Part shown: piece by piece, positions 35,933 through 43,757 of the stretch | Position numbering within the stretch: the first letter of the stretch is position 1 | Layout: every line of letters starts with the position of its first letter | From: an uncultured Bacteroidales bacterium | Lineage (GTDB): Bacteria; Bacteroidota; Bacteroidia; Bacteroidales; FEN-979 | Direction of reading: 5' to 3' | DNA: 64,000 bases | Assembly: GCA_903837605.1 (NCBI GenBank) | Contig: CAILVF010000014.1 | Location: 25,474-89,473 of the forward strand | Translations under genes and position numbers: made by a program | Notes under the pieces: model-generated | Told to the model about the DNA's origin: nothing | Database searches by the model: none | The model's input: the letters and a program-made list of their open reading frames with translations, nothing else

Positions 35933-37295
35933 AGCGCTTTATTTTATTGTAGATCGTCTGGCGTGTCACCCCAAGTTCCCTTGCTGTTGTAACCATGTTC
36001 CCGTTATTTCTCAACAGGGCCCTCCTGATTATGTCCCGTTCAATCTCATTAAATGAGGGGTTGACTTCCTTTTTCTGCATGATCCTTGCCGCTGTCCTCT
36101 TCAGGAAAAGATCATCAGGGGTAATAATATCGCCTTCGGCCAGGATAACGGCTTTTTCGATGGAATGTTCCAATTCCCTGATATTTCCGGGCCAGAGGTA
36201 TTCCTGCATTGAATTGATGGTCTCGGAGGAGAAGTGCATTTTCCCCCTTTCATATTTGGAAGCGAATTTATCCAGGAAGTAGCCTGCCATCAGGTTTATA
36301 TCGTTCCCTCTTTCCCTCAGGGGCGGGAGATCAACCTGTATGGTATTGATCCTGAATAAAAGGTCCTGCCTGAAAAGCCCTTCCATTACCATCTTTTCAA
36401 GATTCTTATTTGTAGCACAGATCAGGCGGATGTCGATCGGGATGATTTTATTGGTCCCGAGGGGGATAATATATTTTTCCTGTAAAACATTCAGGATCTT
36501 TGTTTGCATGTTCAATGAGAGGTTCCCGATCTCGTCCAGAAAAAGTGTTCCGCCTGATGCAGTCTCGAACCTGCCTATCCTGTCATGCCGGGCATCGGTG
36601 AAGGCTCCCTTTACATGGCCGAACATTTCACTTTCAAATAATGACAGAGGAATTGATCCCATGTCGACAGTTATCATAGCCTCTTTTGAGCGTATCGACC
36701 GCTTATGGATCTCCCTTGCTATAAGCCCCTTGCCCGTACCGTTTTCCCCGGTAATCAAAATATTCGCATCAGTATTTGAAACTTTCTCAACTATCTCCAT
36801 TACCCTTTTCATCGAAGGACATTCCCCAATGATCTCCGGGAATTTCTGGTTTAGCTCCTCAACAAGATGATTTTGCCTTCCCCTGAGTTTCTGTATCTCC
36901 ATATTGGACCTGCGCAGCTTGAGGCCTGCAAACAAGGTAGCAAGAAGTTTCTCGTTATCCCAGGGCTTCAGAACAAAATCAGACGCGCCGTTTCGCATTG
37001 CCTTTACGGCCAGCTCAACATCCCCGTAGGCAGTCATCATGATCACGCCCAGGGTCGGGTCAATCTTAAGGATCTCCTTTAACCAGTACAAGCCTTCGCT
37101 CCCTGTATTCAGCCCTACTGTGAAGTTCATATCAAGAAGGACAAGGTCGAAAGAACTGTTCTGTAAGGTGGTCGGAATTAGTTCCGGATTTTTCAACCCT
37201 ACAACAATGCTGAATTCATCTTCCAGGAACAGGGTAAGGGAATCCAGTATTTCGGTATTGTCTTCAACGATAAGCAGGTTTCCTTTTACAGCCAT
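35922..37295 (-). CDS. NtrC-family sigma-54 activator (response regulator)
   Basis: 457 aa. The receiver (residues 1-120) has the phospho-Asp in 'DLVLLDMNF'. The AAA+ part has Walker A 'GENGTGKG' and the loop 'GAFTDA' in place of GAFTGA. The C-terminal Fis-type helix-turn-helix is 'NMVTTARELGVTRQTIYNKIK'. The GAFTDA loop is a known variant within Bacteroidota regulators but might change sigma-54 contact. An operator copy begins at 37297, two bases before its start codon, which suggests autoregulation. It probably binds the palindromes at 26088-26148 and 37297-37389. Confidence 0.88.
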   Translation of the reverse strand: MAVKGNLLIVEDNTEILDSLTLFLEDEFSIVVGLKNPELIPTTLQNSSFDLVLLDMNFTVGLNTGSEGLYWLKEILKIDPTLGVIMMTAYGDVELAVKAMRNGASDFVLKPWDNEKLLATLFAGLKLRRSNMEIQKLRGRQNHLVEELNQKFPEIIGECPSMKRVMEIVEKVSNTDANILITGENGTGKGLIAREIHKRSIRSKEAMITVDMGSIPLSLFESEMFGHVKGAFTDARHDRIGRFETASGGTLFLDEIGNLSLNMQTKILNVLQEKYIIPLGTNKIIPIDIRLICATNKNLEKMVMEGLFRQDLLFRINTIQVDLPPLRERGNDINLMAGYFLDKFASKYERGKMHFSSETINSMQEYLWPGNIRELEHSIEKAVILAEGDIITPDDLFLKRTAARIMQKKEVNPSFNEIERDIIRRALLRNNGNMVTTARELGVTRQTIYNKIKRYGL

Positions 37296-37296
37296 A

Positions 37297-37389
37297 TGTA
37301 AAATATTTTGACACTAAGATACATCAAAAGTGTCAAATATTTTTACACTACTGTAAAATATTTTTACACCACTGTATGATTTTTTTACA
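37297..37389. promoter_or_regulatory. Four palindromic operators between the regulator gene and the 37508 gene
   Basis: The sites are 37297-37313 (TGTAAAATATTTTGACA), 37331-37347 (TGTCAAATATTTTTACA), 37352-37368 (TGTAAAATATTTTTACA) and a weaker 37373-37389 (TGTATGATTTTTTTACA). The last three have centres 21 bp apart. They match the sites upstream of the peptide precursor. The first abuts the regulator's start codon. Confidence 0.85.
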
Positions 37390-37442
37390 CTTCAGAAATA
37401 CAAAATTTATGCATCTGTCTCATTTACTTGTAATTATAATTA

Positions 37443-37458
37443 CGGTACAATTATTGCA
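37443..37458 (+). promoter_or_regulatory. Sigma-54 promoter of the 37508 gene
   Basis: GGTACAATTATTGC has GG at 37444-37445 and GC at 37456-37457 with ten bases between. The predicted start near 37469 lies about 88 bp from the centre of the nearest operator, the same distance as at the precursor promoter. Confidence 0.78.
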
Positions 37459-37507
37459 GCTAAATACAATATAATAACAAGCCTTTCACTACTAAAACCA
37501 GAATATC

Positions 37508-38392
37508 ATGATCTCTGTCAATCTTGTATTGTTCATACTTGTTTGTTTCTCCATTTTACTCATAATAGGGGCAGGTTATCTTATTTTTACACAGGGCAGG
37601 AAAAATGCCGACAAATCAGATGTCAGGATGCTTACCGACATCCTTAGCCAGATTCACGACAGGAATATGGAGGAGAATGATTTGTTGAAATCGAACCTTA
37701 ACATCCATACCGGGCAGAACAATCATGTTTTCAATGAAAGGAAGAATGCTATCCTGGCCTATTTCTCCAGCCTGAACACCTGGATGTGGGACGGGCTGAA
37801 TATCTCCGTTCAGGACTATAATCATGTCAATTTCGAGGAACTCTCAAAAAGAGTTACAAACATAAAGGAGTATTACAACCAGGCCAATATCAGCTTTGCT
37901 GTCATGCAGCTGACCATAGATTCGGAACAGCTGGTGAAACTTGGGTACGAAGCCATGATGGACACGCTCAAGCTCCATCATTTCGTGGAAAACACCATGA
38001 AGAACTACAAGAAAACACTTTCATGGGAAAAGACCCTGCTGGATAAGATCACTTCCAAAGATTATGACTTCTTCAAACTATCCCCCGACATGAAAAGCTT
38101 TTACGAACGCCAGGCCAGGGAGAATGAAGAAGAAAAAAGGAAGGTTCTGGAAGGTTATAATGACCGGCACTGGGAATTATTCAAGCAGGCCATTGCCGAC
38201 AGGAACCTGTTCAGGGATGTGGCAAAAGAAGAACTGGCAGAGCTTGAAAATGAAGTTTACAATAAGCACATTGAAAAAACCGACGATATAACCAACATCC
38301 TCAGCGGGGGGATATCCAAGGCCAAAAGCATTAAAGATCTTTCGGCCCGGCATGAATACGCCTATAACAGGGACACCGAAAATAAATTTTGA
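37508..38392 (+). CDS. Unrecognised membrane-anchored helical protein in the sigma-54 regulon
   Basis: 294 aa. There is one N-terminal hydrophobic helix ('LVLFILVCFSILLIIGAGYLIF') with little before it, then about 265 mostly helical, charged residues with heptad-like stretches ('ERQARENEEEKRKVLEGYN'). No catalytic motif or family is recognised. The layout, one anchor then helical bundles, resembles LemA-like or toxic-anion-type scaffolds only loosely. It is the sole gene behind the sigma-54 promoter at 37443 and shares its operators with the peptide precursor, so a role in immunity, export or stress response to the peptide is plausible but unproven. Confidence 0.6.
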   Translation: MISVNLVLFILVCFSILLIIGAGYLIFTQGRKNADKSDVRMLTDILSQIHDRNMEENDLLKSNLNIHTGQNNHVFNERKNAILAYFSSLNTWMWDGLNISVQDYNHVNFEELSKRVTNIKEYYNQANISFAVMQLTIDSEQLVKLGYEAMMDTLKLHHFVENTMKNYKKTLSWEKTLLDKITSKDYDFFKLSPDMKSFYERQARENEEEKRKVLEGYNDRHWELFKQAIADRNLFRDVAKEELAELENEVYNKHIEKTDDITNILSGGISKAKSIKDLSARHEYAYNRDTENKF

Positions 38393-38422
38393 TTTTTTCC
38401 CTTTTTCCATTACTTTTACCTG

Positions 38423-39172
38423 ATGATGACAGCAAAATCAACATTAGGGATGGTTGTATTTTTATGTACGATCACCTGCAGCACCTTTGCGCAGAATCCG
38501 AAGAATAATCCGCCGGTCCATAATATACCTGCAGGTACGACAGTTGCAGACAGTGTTCATTCCGACTCTGCCTCCTGCGGGACTTTCGAGTATGGCGGAC
38601 AGGTTTATCATACCGTCATTATCGGCACCCAGTGCTGGATGAAAGAAAACCTGAACCTTGGGAAATGGCTTGATCAAAGCCAGAACCAGACGCAAACGAA
38701 GAATGAGATTGTAGAGAAATACTGTTACGGTAACGATTTTGTAAATTGTGACCTCTGGGGAGGATTGTACCAATGGGAAGAATTGATGCATTATGAAACA
38801 ACAGCAGGCGCCCAGGGAATATGCCCGGCCGGCTGGCATGTGCCCGACAGCAAGGACTGGAAAGCACTTATCAGGGTTCTCGGCGGGACACAGGCGGCCG
38901 GGGGGAAATTAAAATCAACCGGAAACAGGGATTGGTGGGTCCCCAATGTCGGAGCCACAAACACAAGCCAGTTCACAGCCTTCCCTGGCGGTTACTTCGA
39001 TTTCACGACACAGTCGTGGATCGATGTGCATAACGCCGGCTATTTCTGGTCTTCCGAGACTATCTCGAATTCAACAACCGTGGCTCTCCAGCTGATCAGA
39101 AAGGGCACAGAAGCCGAATTATACGAGGAATACAATTCCAGTGCCCTGTCACTGCGATGTATAAAGGATTAG
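38423..39172 (+). CDS. FISUMP-domain exported protein
   Basis: 249 aa. The signal peptide is 'GMVVFLCTITCSTFAQ'. The domain contains 'YHTVIIGTQCWMKENLN', 'WGGLYQWEELM', 'GICPAGWHVPDSKDWKAL' and 'SLRCIKD', the Fibrobacter succinogenes major paralogous (FISUMP, TIGR02145) pattern. It is surface-directed; binding function is unknown. A TTG-N19-TACTTTTA element just upstream is a weak promoter candidate. ATGs at 38423 and 38426 are adjacent. Confidence 0.88.
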   Translation: MMTAKSTLGMVVFLCTITCSTFAQNPKNNPPVHNIPAGTTVADSVHSDSASCGTFEYGGQVYHTVIIGTQCWMKENLNLGKWLDQSQNQTQTKNEIVEKYCYGNDFVNCDLWGGLYQWEELMHYETTAGAQGICPAGWHVPDSKDWKALIRVLGGTQAAGGKLKSTGNRDWWVPNVGATNTSQFTAFPGGYFDFTTQSWIDVHNAGYFWSSETISNSTTVALQLIRKGTEAELYEEYNSSALSLRCIKD

Positions 39173-39292
39173 CTTCGGCATCAAAGAACAGCTGCGATCC
39201 GCGGCAAGGTTGTCAAAATACAGGCTGGCACAATTTTTGACACCTTATTAGTACAATTTCAATTAGTAATTCCAAATAAATTTAACAGGATT

Positions 39293-39892
39293 ATGAAAAA
39301 CATCAGCAGATTATTGATCATTGCAGGTTTTACCCTGGCATTTAGCCAGTTTTCTTCAGCCCAGACAAAATGGAACGCCGATTATGCGCATTCCTCCATC
39401 AAATTTACAGCCACCCACCTGGTTATTTCAGAAGTGGAAGGCAGTTTCAAGACATTCAACGGCAGCATGGAAGCATCCAAAGCCGACTTTACCGATGCCA
39501 AAATTAATTTCACTGCCGACGTTTCAAGCATTAACACCGACAATGAAATGCGCGATAAACATCTGAAATCAGATGATTTCTTCAATGCTGAAAAGTACCC
39601 GAAGATTACGTTTAAAAGCATTGCCTTCAAAAAAATCAAGGATAACAAATACCAGCTGAAAGGGGAATTAACAATACGCGACATAACCAAACCTGTCACA
39701 TTCGACGTAACATACGGCGGAACGGCCAAGGATCCCTGGGGCAACACGCATATCGCTTTTAAAGCAAGTACGACCATCAACCGTTTTGATTATAACCTCA
39801 AATGGAACACCCTGACCGAAGCCGGCGGTGCTGTTGTAGGCAAAGACGTTGAGATAAAAGTCAACCTCGAGTTTCTCCCGGAAAAGAAATAA
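39293..39892 (+). CDS. YceI family periplasmic protein
   Basis: 199 aa with a cleavable signal ('LIIAGFTLAFSQFSSA'), then a lipocalin-like YceI fold: 'WNADYAHSSIKFTATHLVISEVEGSFK', 'KYPKITFKSIAFKK', 'GELTIRDITKPVTFDVTYGG'. YceI proteins bind long isoprenoid or lipid-like ligands in a beta-barrel and are often stress-induced. About 37 bases separate it from the Spy-like gene. Confidence 0.93.
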   Translation: MKNISRLLIIAGFTLAFSQFSSAQTKWNADYAHSSIKFTATHLVISEVEGSFKTFNGSMEASKADFTDAKINFTADVSSINTDNEMRDKHLKSDDFFNAEKYPKITFKSIAFKKIKDNKYQLKGELTIRDITKPVTFDVTYGGTAKDPWGNTHIAFKASTTINRFDYNLKWNTLTEAGGAVVGKDVEIKVNLEFLPEKK

Positions 39893-39928
39893 CAACATCT
39901 ATCGTAAAATTAACTAAAAAATAACCCG

Positions 39929-40336
39929 ATGACTTATATAACCATGCATACGAATTTCAAATTTTATCAGAAATCAATTCTTCTTTTGAGTCTCCTGGTC
40001 ATGTTGAATTTCCTCGCGGGTTCAGCTGCCATTGCCCAGCAACCCTCAAGGACTCCCGAAGACCGTGCCAAACATCAGACAGAAATGATGAAAACAGATC
40101 TTAAATTAACTGCAGCACAGGAGCCGAAAGTCTACGCCATTAATCTTAAGTATACCGAAAAAATGCATGACTTAAGAGAAATTGAGGATACTGCTGTCAG
40201 GAGAAAGTCTTTCGAAACCATGAATAAGCAAATCGATTCTGAATTTAAAGGCATACTCACTGCAGAGCAGTTTAAGTCCTATCAAAAGATGATGGCCGAC
40301 AGGCGAAGCCATATGCAACCGGGTCGACAGAAATAA
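39929..40336 (+). CDS. Spy/CpxP-like (DUF4890-type) small periplasmic protein
   Basis: 135 aa. A hydrophobic leader ('ILLLSLLVMLNFLAGSAAIAQ') is followed by helices with 'DRAKHQTEMMKTDLKLTAAQEPKVYAIN' and 'ILTAEQFKSYQKMM', the LTxxQ repeats of Spy/CpxP-like chaperones. Bacteroidota versions are often upregulated by envelope stress. An alternative ATG at 39944 ('MHTNFKF') gives a shorter leader. A strong terminator follows. Confidence 0.8.
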   Translation: MTYITMHTNFKFYQKSILLLSLLVMLNFLAGSAAIAQQPSRTPEDRAKHQTEMMKTDLKLTAAQEPKVYAINLKYTEKMHDLREIEDTAVRRKSFETMNKQIDSEFKGILTAEQFKSYQKMMADRRSHMQPGRQK

Positions 40337-40377
40337 ACCAATCCTGCCTCCCCTGCCCGCTTCGCGGGCTCAGTCCT

Positions 40378-40424
40378 AAAACAAAAAAAGGATCTCAGGT
40401 AAACCTGGATCCTTTTTTTGTTTT
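40378..40424. terminator. Strong bidirectional terminator
   Basis: Arms at 40378-40394 and 40408-40424 (17 bp, A-run on one side and T-run on the other) enclose a nearly paired inner stem CAGGT/ACCTG. It can stop the Spy-like transcript on the plus strand and the tRNA-Pro transcript on the minus strand. Confidence 0.92.
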
Positions 40425-40459
40425 ACGTCCTGGCACTTCGTGCCGGGAGCCTTGTCTTG

Positions 40460-40534
40460 TCGGGGTAGCAGGATTCGAACCTGCGACCCCCTGGTCCCAA
40501 ACCAGGTGCGCTAGCCAGGCTGCGCTATACCCCG
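40460..40534 (-). tRNA. tRNA-Pro (anticodon UGG)
   Basis: 75 bases on the minus strand. The acceptor stem pairs CGGGGTA with TACCCCG, the anticodon loop reads TTTGGGA giving UGG, and the T-arm contains GGTTCGAATCC. The 3' CCA is not encoded, as is common in this phylum. A TATCTTTG box lies upstream. Confidence 0.96.
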
Positions 40535-40840
40535 AGATTTGTTCTTTAATGCAGAGAAGGGTGTGTAAGCTTTGCTGAAGGTTTGATTATTTTCCCTTTC
40601 ACTCCTTTTAAAAGCGGTGCAAAGATACGAACCGAAATCTGAATTATAAGCATAATCCAGTATTATTTTTGGTATCATCCGGCAAGCGCCGGAGAAACCG
40701 GGACAACTTATCATCTTTCCCTTTCCGGGAAAAGCAGTATAGACTGGTTTGTCCTGCAAAATGCAAATTAATTAGGAATCCGCCAATTTTTAAATTACTT
40801 TTATAGGTCATAAGGTGTTGAAATTCAAAAAAAAACATTC
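40535..40840. other. 306-bp non-coding stretch between tRNA-Pro and the cheB-cheR gene
   Basis: Apart from the tRNA promoter box I see no gene or repeat here. Short reading frames are shadows without family features. No convincing promoter for the gene at 40841 was found. Confidence 0.5.
40620..40627 (-). promoter_or_regulatory. TATCTTTG box upstream of tRNA-Pro
   Basis: The minus-strand TATCTTTG matches TAnnTTTG, 85 bases before the tRNA 5' end. No upstream TTG is seen at the expected distance. Confidence 0.4.
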
Positions 40841-43744
40841 ATGAGTACTACAAAACAAAGATCTGCAGGACCAGACCGCACCCAGTTTCCCATCGTTGGT
40901 ATCGGCGCCTCTGCAGGCGGGCTCGAAGCATTGGAGTTGTTTTTCAGAAGCATGCCTAAAGACAGCGGTATGGCTTTCGTTGTCATCCAGCACCTCGATC
41001 CGACCCATGCTGGTATTATGCCTGAATTATTGCAACGCATTACCCCGATGAAGGTATTCCAGGCAAGCGACGGGCTTAAAGTGAAACCCAATTATGTATA
41101 CGTAATACCCCCGAATAAGAGCTTGTCGCTCCTGAACGGAGTGTTGAACCTGTTTGACCCGGTTGAATCCCGTGGTTTGCGTTTGCCGGTTGATATTTTC
41201 TTCAGGTCCCTGGCTGACGACAGGCAGGAAAAAGCAATCGGGATCATTCTTTCAGGCATGGGCTCCGATGGCAGTCTGGGGCTGAAGGCCATTAAAGAAA
41301 AAAACGGTATTGTGCTGATACAGGATCCTGTAACAGCAAAATTCGATGGCATGCCAAGAAGCGCAACCGAAGCGGTAATTGCCGATATCGTGGCGTCTGC
41401 CGAGGAATTGCCTTCCAAGCTGATCGCTTTCCTTAAGTTCGTCCCGATAGTTAAAACTGATCCCGATTTTGATACTAAAGACAAAAGCAATCTCGATAAG
41501 ATCATCATCCTGATTCGCGAACAGTCGGGTCATGATTTTTCGCTGTATAAGAAAAACACTCTCTTCCGCCGTATCGAAAGGCGAAAAGGAGTCCACCAGA
41601 TCGATAAAATAAGCAATTACGTTCGCTTTCTGCAGGAAAATCCCAAAGAGGTTGAGATTCTGTTTAAAGAATTGCTTATCGGCGTTACCAGCTTTTTCCG
41701 TGATAACGCCGTATGGGAAATTCTTAAAGAAGATATTTTACCTGCGCTGATCGACGAATTACCCAACGGATATATTCTCCGCGCCTGGGTGCCGGGCTGC
41801 TCAACAGGTGAAGAGGCCTATTCGCTGGCTATGGTTTTTAAAGAAGTGATGGAGAAATTCAGAAATCAAAAAAACTTAAGCCTGCAGATATTTGCCACCG
41901 ATCTCGACCAGGATGCTATTGACGAGGCCCGTAAAGGTATTTTCTCCTCAAATATTTCTGCGGATGTAACGACTGAGAGGTTGAACAAGTTTTTTACTGC
42001 GGGACTGGACAACTACCGTCTGAATACAGAGATACGCGAGATGGTGGTGTTTGCATCCCAGAATGTGATCAAAGACCCGCCATTTACAAAGCTCAATATA
42101 CTTACCTGCCGCAATATGCTCATCTATATGGAGCCCGAATTGCAAAAAAAAGTGATCGCCCTGTTTAATTACAGCCTTAAGCCCGGGGGGATTATGATAC
42201 TTGGCACGGCCGAAACCCTTGGACCCCGTTCCGAAGGGTTTGAAGATGTGGATGCCAAATTAAAGATCTTTAAACGCTCAGCCACATACAGGGCAACTGA
42301 ACTTATTGATTTCCCCAGCTCCTTTTATCCTAAAAAAGCAGTAGCACCTGATATGAAAATTTCTGTCAAACCTGTTGAAAATATCCAGGTCCTTAACGAT
42401 CAGCTTTTGCTTCAGCGCTTTTCACCTGCCAGTGTTTTAGTCAACGTCACAGGCGACATAATCTACATGACAGGCCGCATAGGCAAGTACCTTGAACCAG
42501 TTGCAGGAAAAGCAAACTGGAATATTCACGCAATGTCGCGCCCGGGATTGAGGGAGGTATTGCCCGGGGCCCTGCGTAAAGCCATGCAGAGTTTTGACCC
42601 TGTGATCGTTCATAACATTATATTGAGTAACACTGCGGATAACCCGTTTATTGACATTACAGTTCAACGGATTGAAAACCCCGATTCCCTGAGAGGCATG
42701 GTTTTAATAATCTTTACCGACGTACCTGCAATACCTGAACCTGAGATAGTAAACCTGAAGTCAGGGAAACGAATGCCGGGTATCAAGTATAAGGAACTGG
42801 AGCTTGAACTGAAACGATGTTATGAAGATCTGCAAAGCACCCGAGAAGAAATGCAGACAACCCAGGAAGAACAAAAATCTACAAACGAGGAACTGCAATC
42901 TACAAACGAGGAACTGCAATCAACCAACGAGGAGCTTACCACTTCCAAGGAAGAGATGCAAAGCCTGAATGAAGAACTGCAAACATTGAATATAGAGTTG
43001 CAGAGCAAGGTAAGCGATTATATAAGGGCAAACGATGATATGAAAAACCTGCTCAACAGCATTGAGATAGCGACATTATTCCTCGACAAAGGACTGAATA
43101 TCCGCAGGTTCACCGACCAGGTATGCAATATAATCAAACTGCGTAATACTGATATCGGCCGTCCCTTCACCGACCTGGTTACCGACCTGGAGTATCCTGA
43201 AATTGAAAGCCATGCCCGCCAGGTACTTAAATCCCTGATCTCTGTTGAAACCGCGATTAAAACACACAACAACAGGTGGTTTAATGTACGGATCATGCCT
43301 TACCGCACCCTCGACGACCGCATCGACGGACTGGTTATTACATTCTCCGATATTACAACCAACAAGTTGGCAATAGAGGCTATGTCCATTTCGGAAACCC
43401 GGTACCGCCGCCTTTTTGAATCGGCAAAAGAAGGGATACTTATCCTCGATGCCGAAACCGGGAAGATTAAGGATGTGAATCCATATTTGGTTGAGCTGTT
43501 GAGTTACTCAAAAGAACAATTCCTTGAAAAAGCTATCTGGGAAATAGGATTTCTGAAAGATATTATCGCAAATAAAGATAAATTTTCGGAATTACAACAG
43601 AAAGAACATGTGCGGTATGAAAATCTGCCTCTTGAAACTGCCAGAGGACGGAAGATCAGCGTTGAATTTATCAGCAATGTGTATTTAATTGCACACATTA
43701 AAGTGATTCAATGCTTTATACGTGAATCACATGCAGCAAGATAA
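40841..43744 (+). CDS. CheB-CheR-PAS fusion signalling protein
   Basis: 967 aa. A CheB methylesterase domain (about 15-200, 'VGIGASAGGLEALE') is followed by a CheR methyltransferase (about 215-480, 'LIGVTSFFRD', 'VPGCSTGEEAYSLAM'). A long coiled coil follows (about 650-735) with repeated 'QSTNEEL' units, and two PAS domains finish it. No kinase core is present, so it probably hands signals to the following kinases. Such fusions are common sensory hubs. The next gene begins 13 bases later, and four signalling genes run together to 49608 in front of the gas vesicle operon. Confidence 0.88.
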   Translation: MSTTKQRSAGPDRTQFPIVGIGASAGGLEALELFFRSMPKDSGMAFVVIQHLDPTHAGIMPELLQRITPMKVFQASDGLKVKPNYVYVIPPNKSLSLLNGVLNLFDPVESRGLRLPVDIFFRSLADDRQEKAIGIILSGMGSDGSLGLKAIKEKNGIVLIQDPVTAKFDGMPRSATEAVIADIVASAEELPSKLIAFLKFVPIVKTDPDFDTKDKSNLDKIIILIREQSGHDFSLYKKNTLFRRIERRKGVHQIDKISNYVRFLQENPKEVEILFKELLIGVTSFFRDNAVWEILKEDILPALIDELPNGYILRAWVPGCSTGEEAYSLAMVFKEVMEKFRNQKNLSLQIFATDLDQDAIDEARKGIFSSNISADVTTERLNKFFTAGLDNYRLNTEIREMVVFASQNVIKDPPFTKLNILTCRNMLIYMEPELQKKVIALFNYSLKPGGIMILGTAETLGPRSEGFEDVDAKLKIFKRSATYRATELIDFPSSFYPKKAVAPDMKISVKPVENIQVLNDQLLLQRFSPASVLVNVTGDIIYMTGRIGKYLEPVAGKANWNIHAMSRPGLREVLPGALRKAMQSFDPVIVHNIILSNTADNPFIDITVQRIENPDSLRGMVLIIFTDVPAIPEPEIVNLKSGKRMPGIKYKELELELKRCYEDLQSTREEMQTTQEEQKSTNEELQSTNEELQSTNEELTTSKEEMQSLNEELQTLNIELQSKVSDYIRANDDMKNLLNSIEIATLFLDKGLNIRRFTDQVCNIIKLRNTDIGRPFTDLVTDLEYPEIESHARQVLKSLISVETAIKTHNNRWFNVRIMPYRTLDDRIDGLVITFSDITTNKLAIEAMSISETRYRRLFESAKEGILILDAETGKIKDVNPYLVELLSYSKEQFLEKAIWEIGFLKDIIANKDKFSELQQKEHVRYENLPLETARGRKISVEFISNVYLIAHIKVIQCFIRESHAAR

Positions 43745-43757
43745 CTGAAAAATCCTT

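Noticed and set aside
39210..39240. Possible sigma-54 promoter (TGGCAC-N5-TTGAC) with half-operators before the YceI gene
   Set aside because: The -12 element reads GA instead of GC and the flanking half-sites are too close to serve as enhancers. A primary-sigma reading (TTG-N19-AATTTTTG) is also possible but imperfect.
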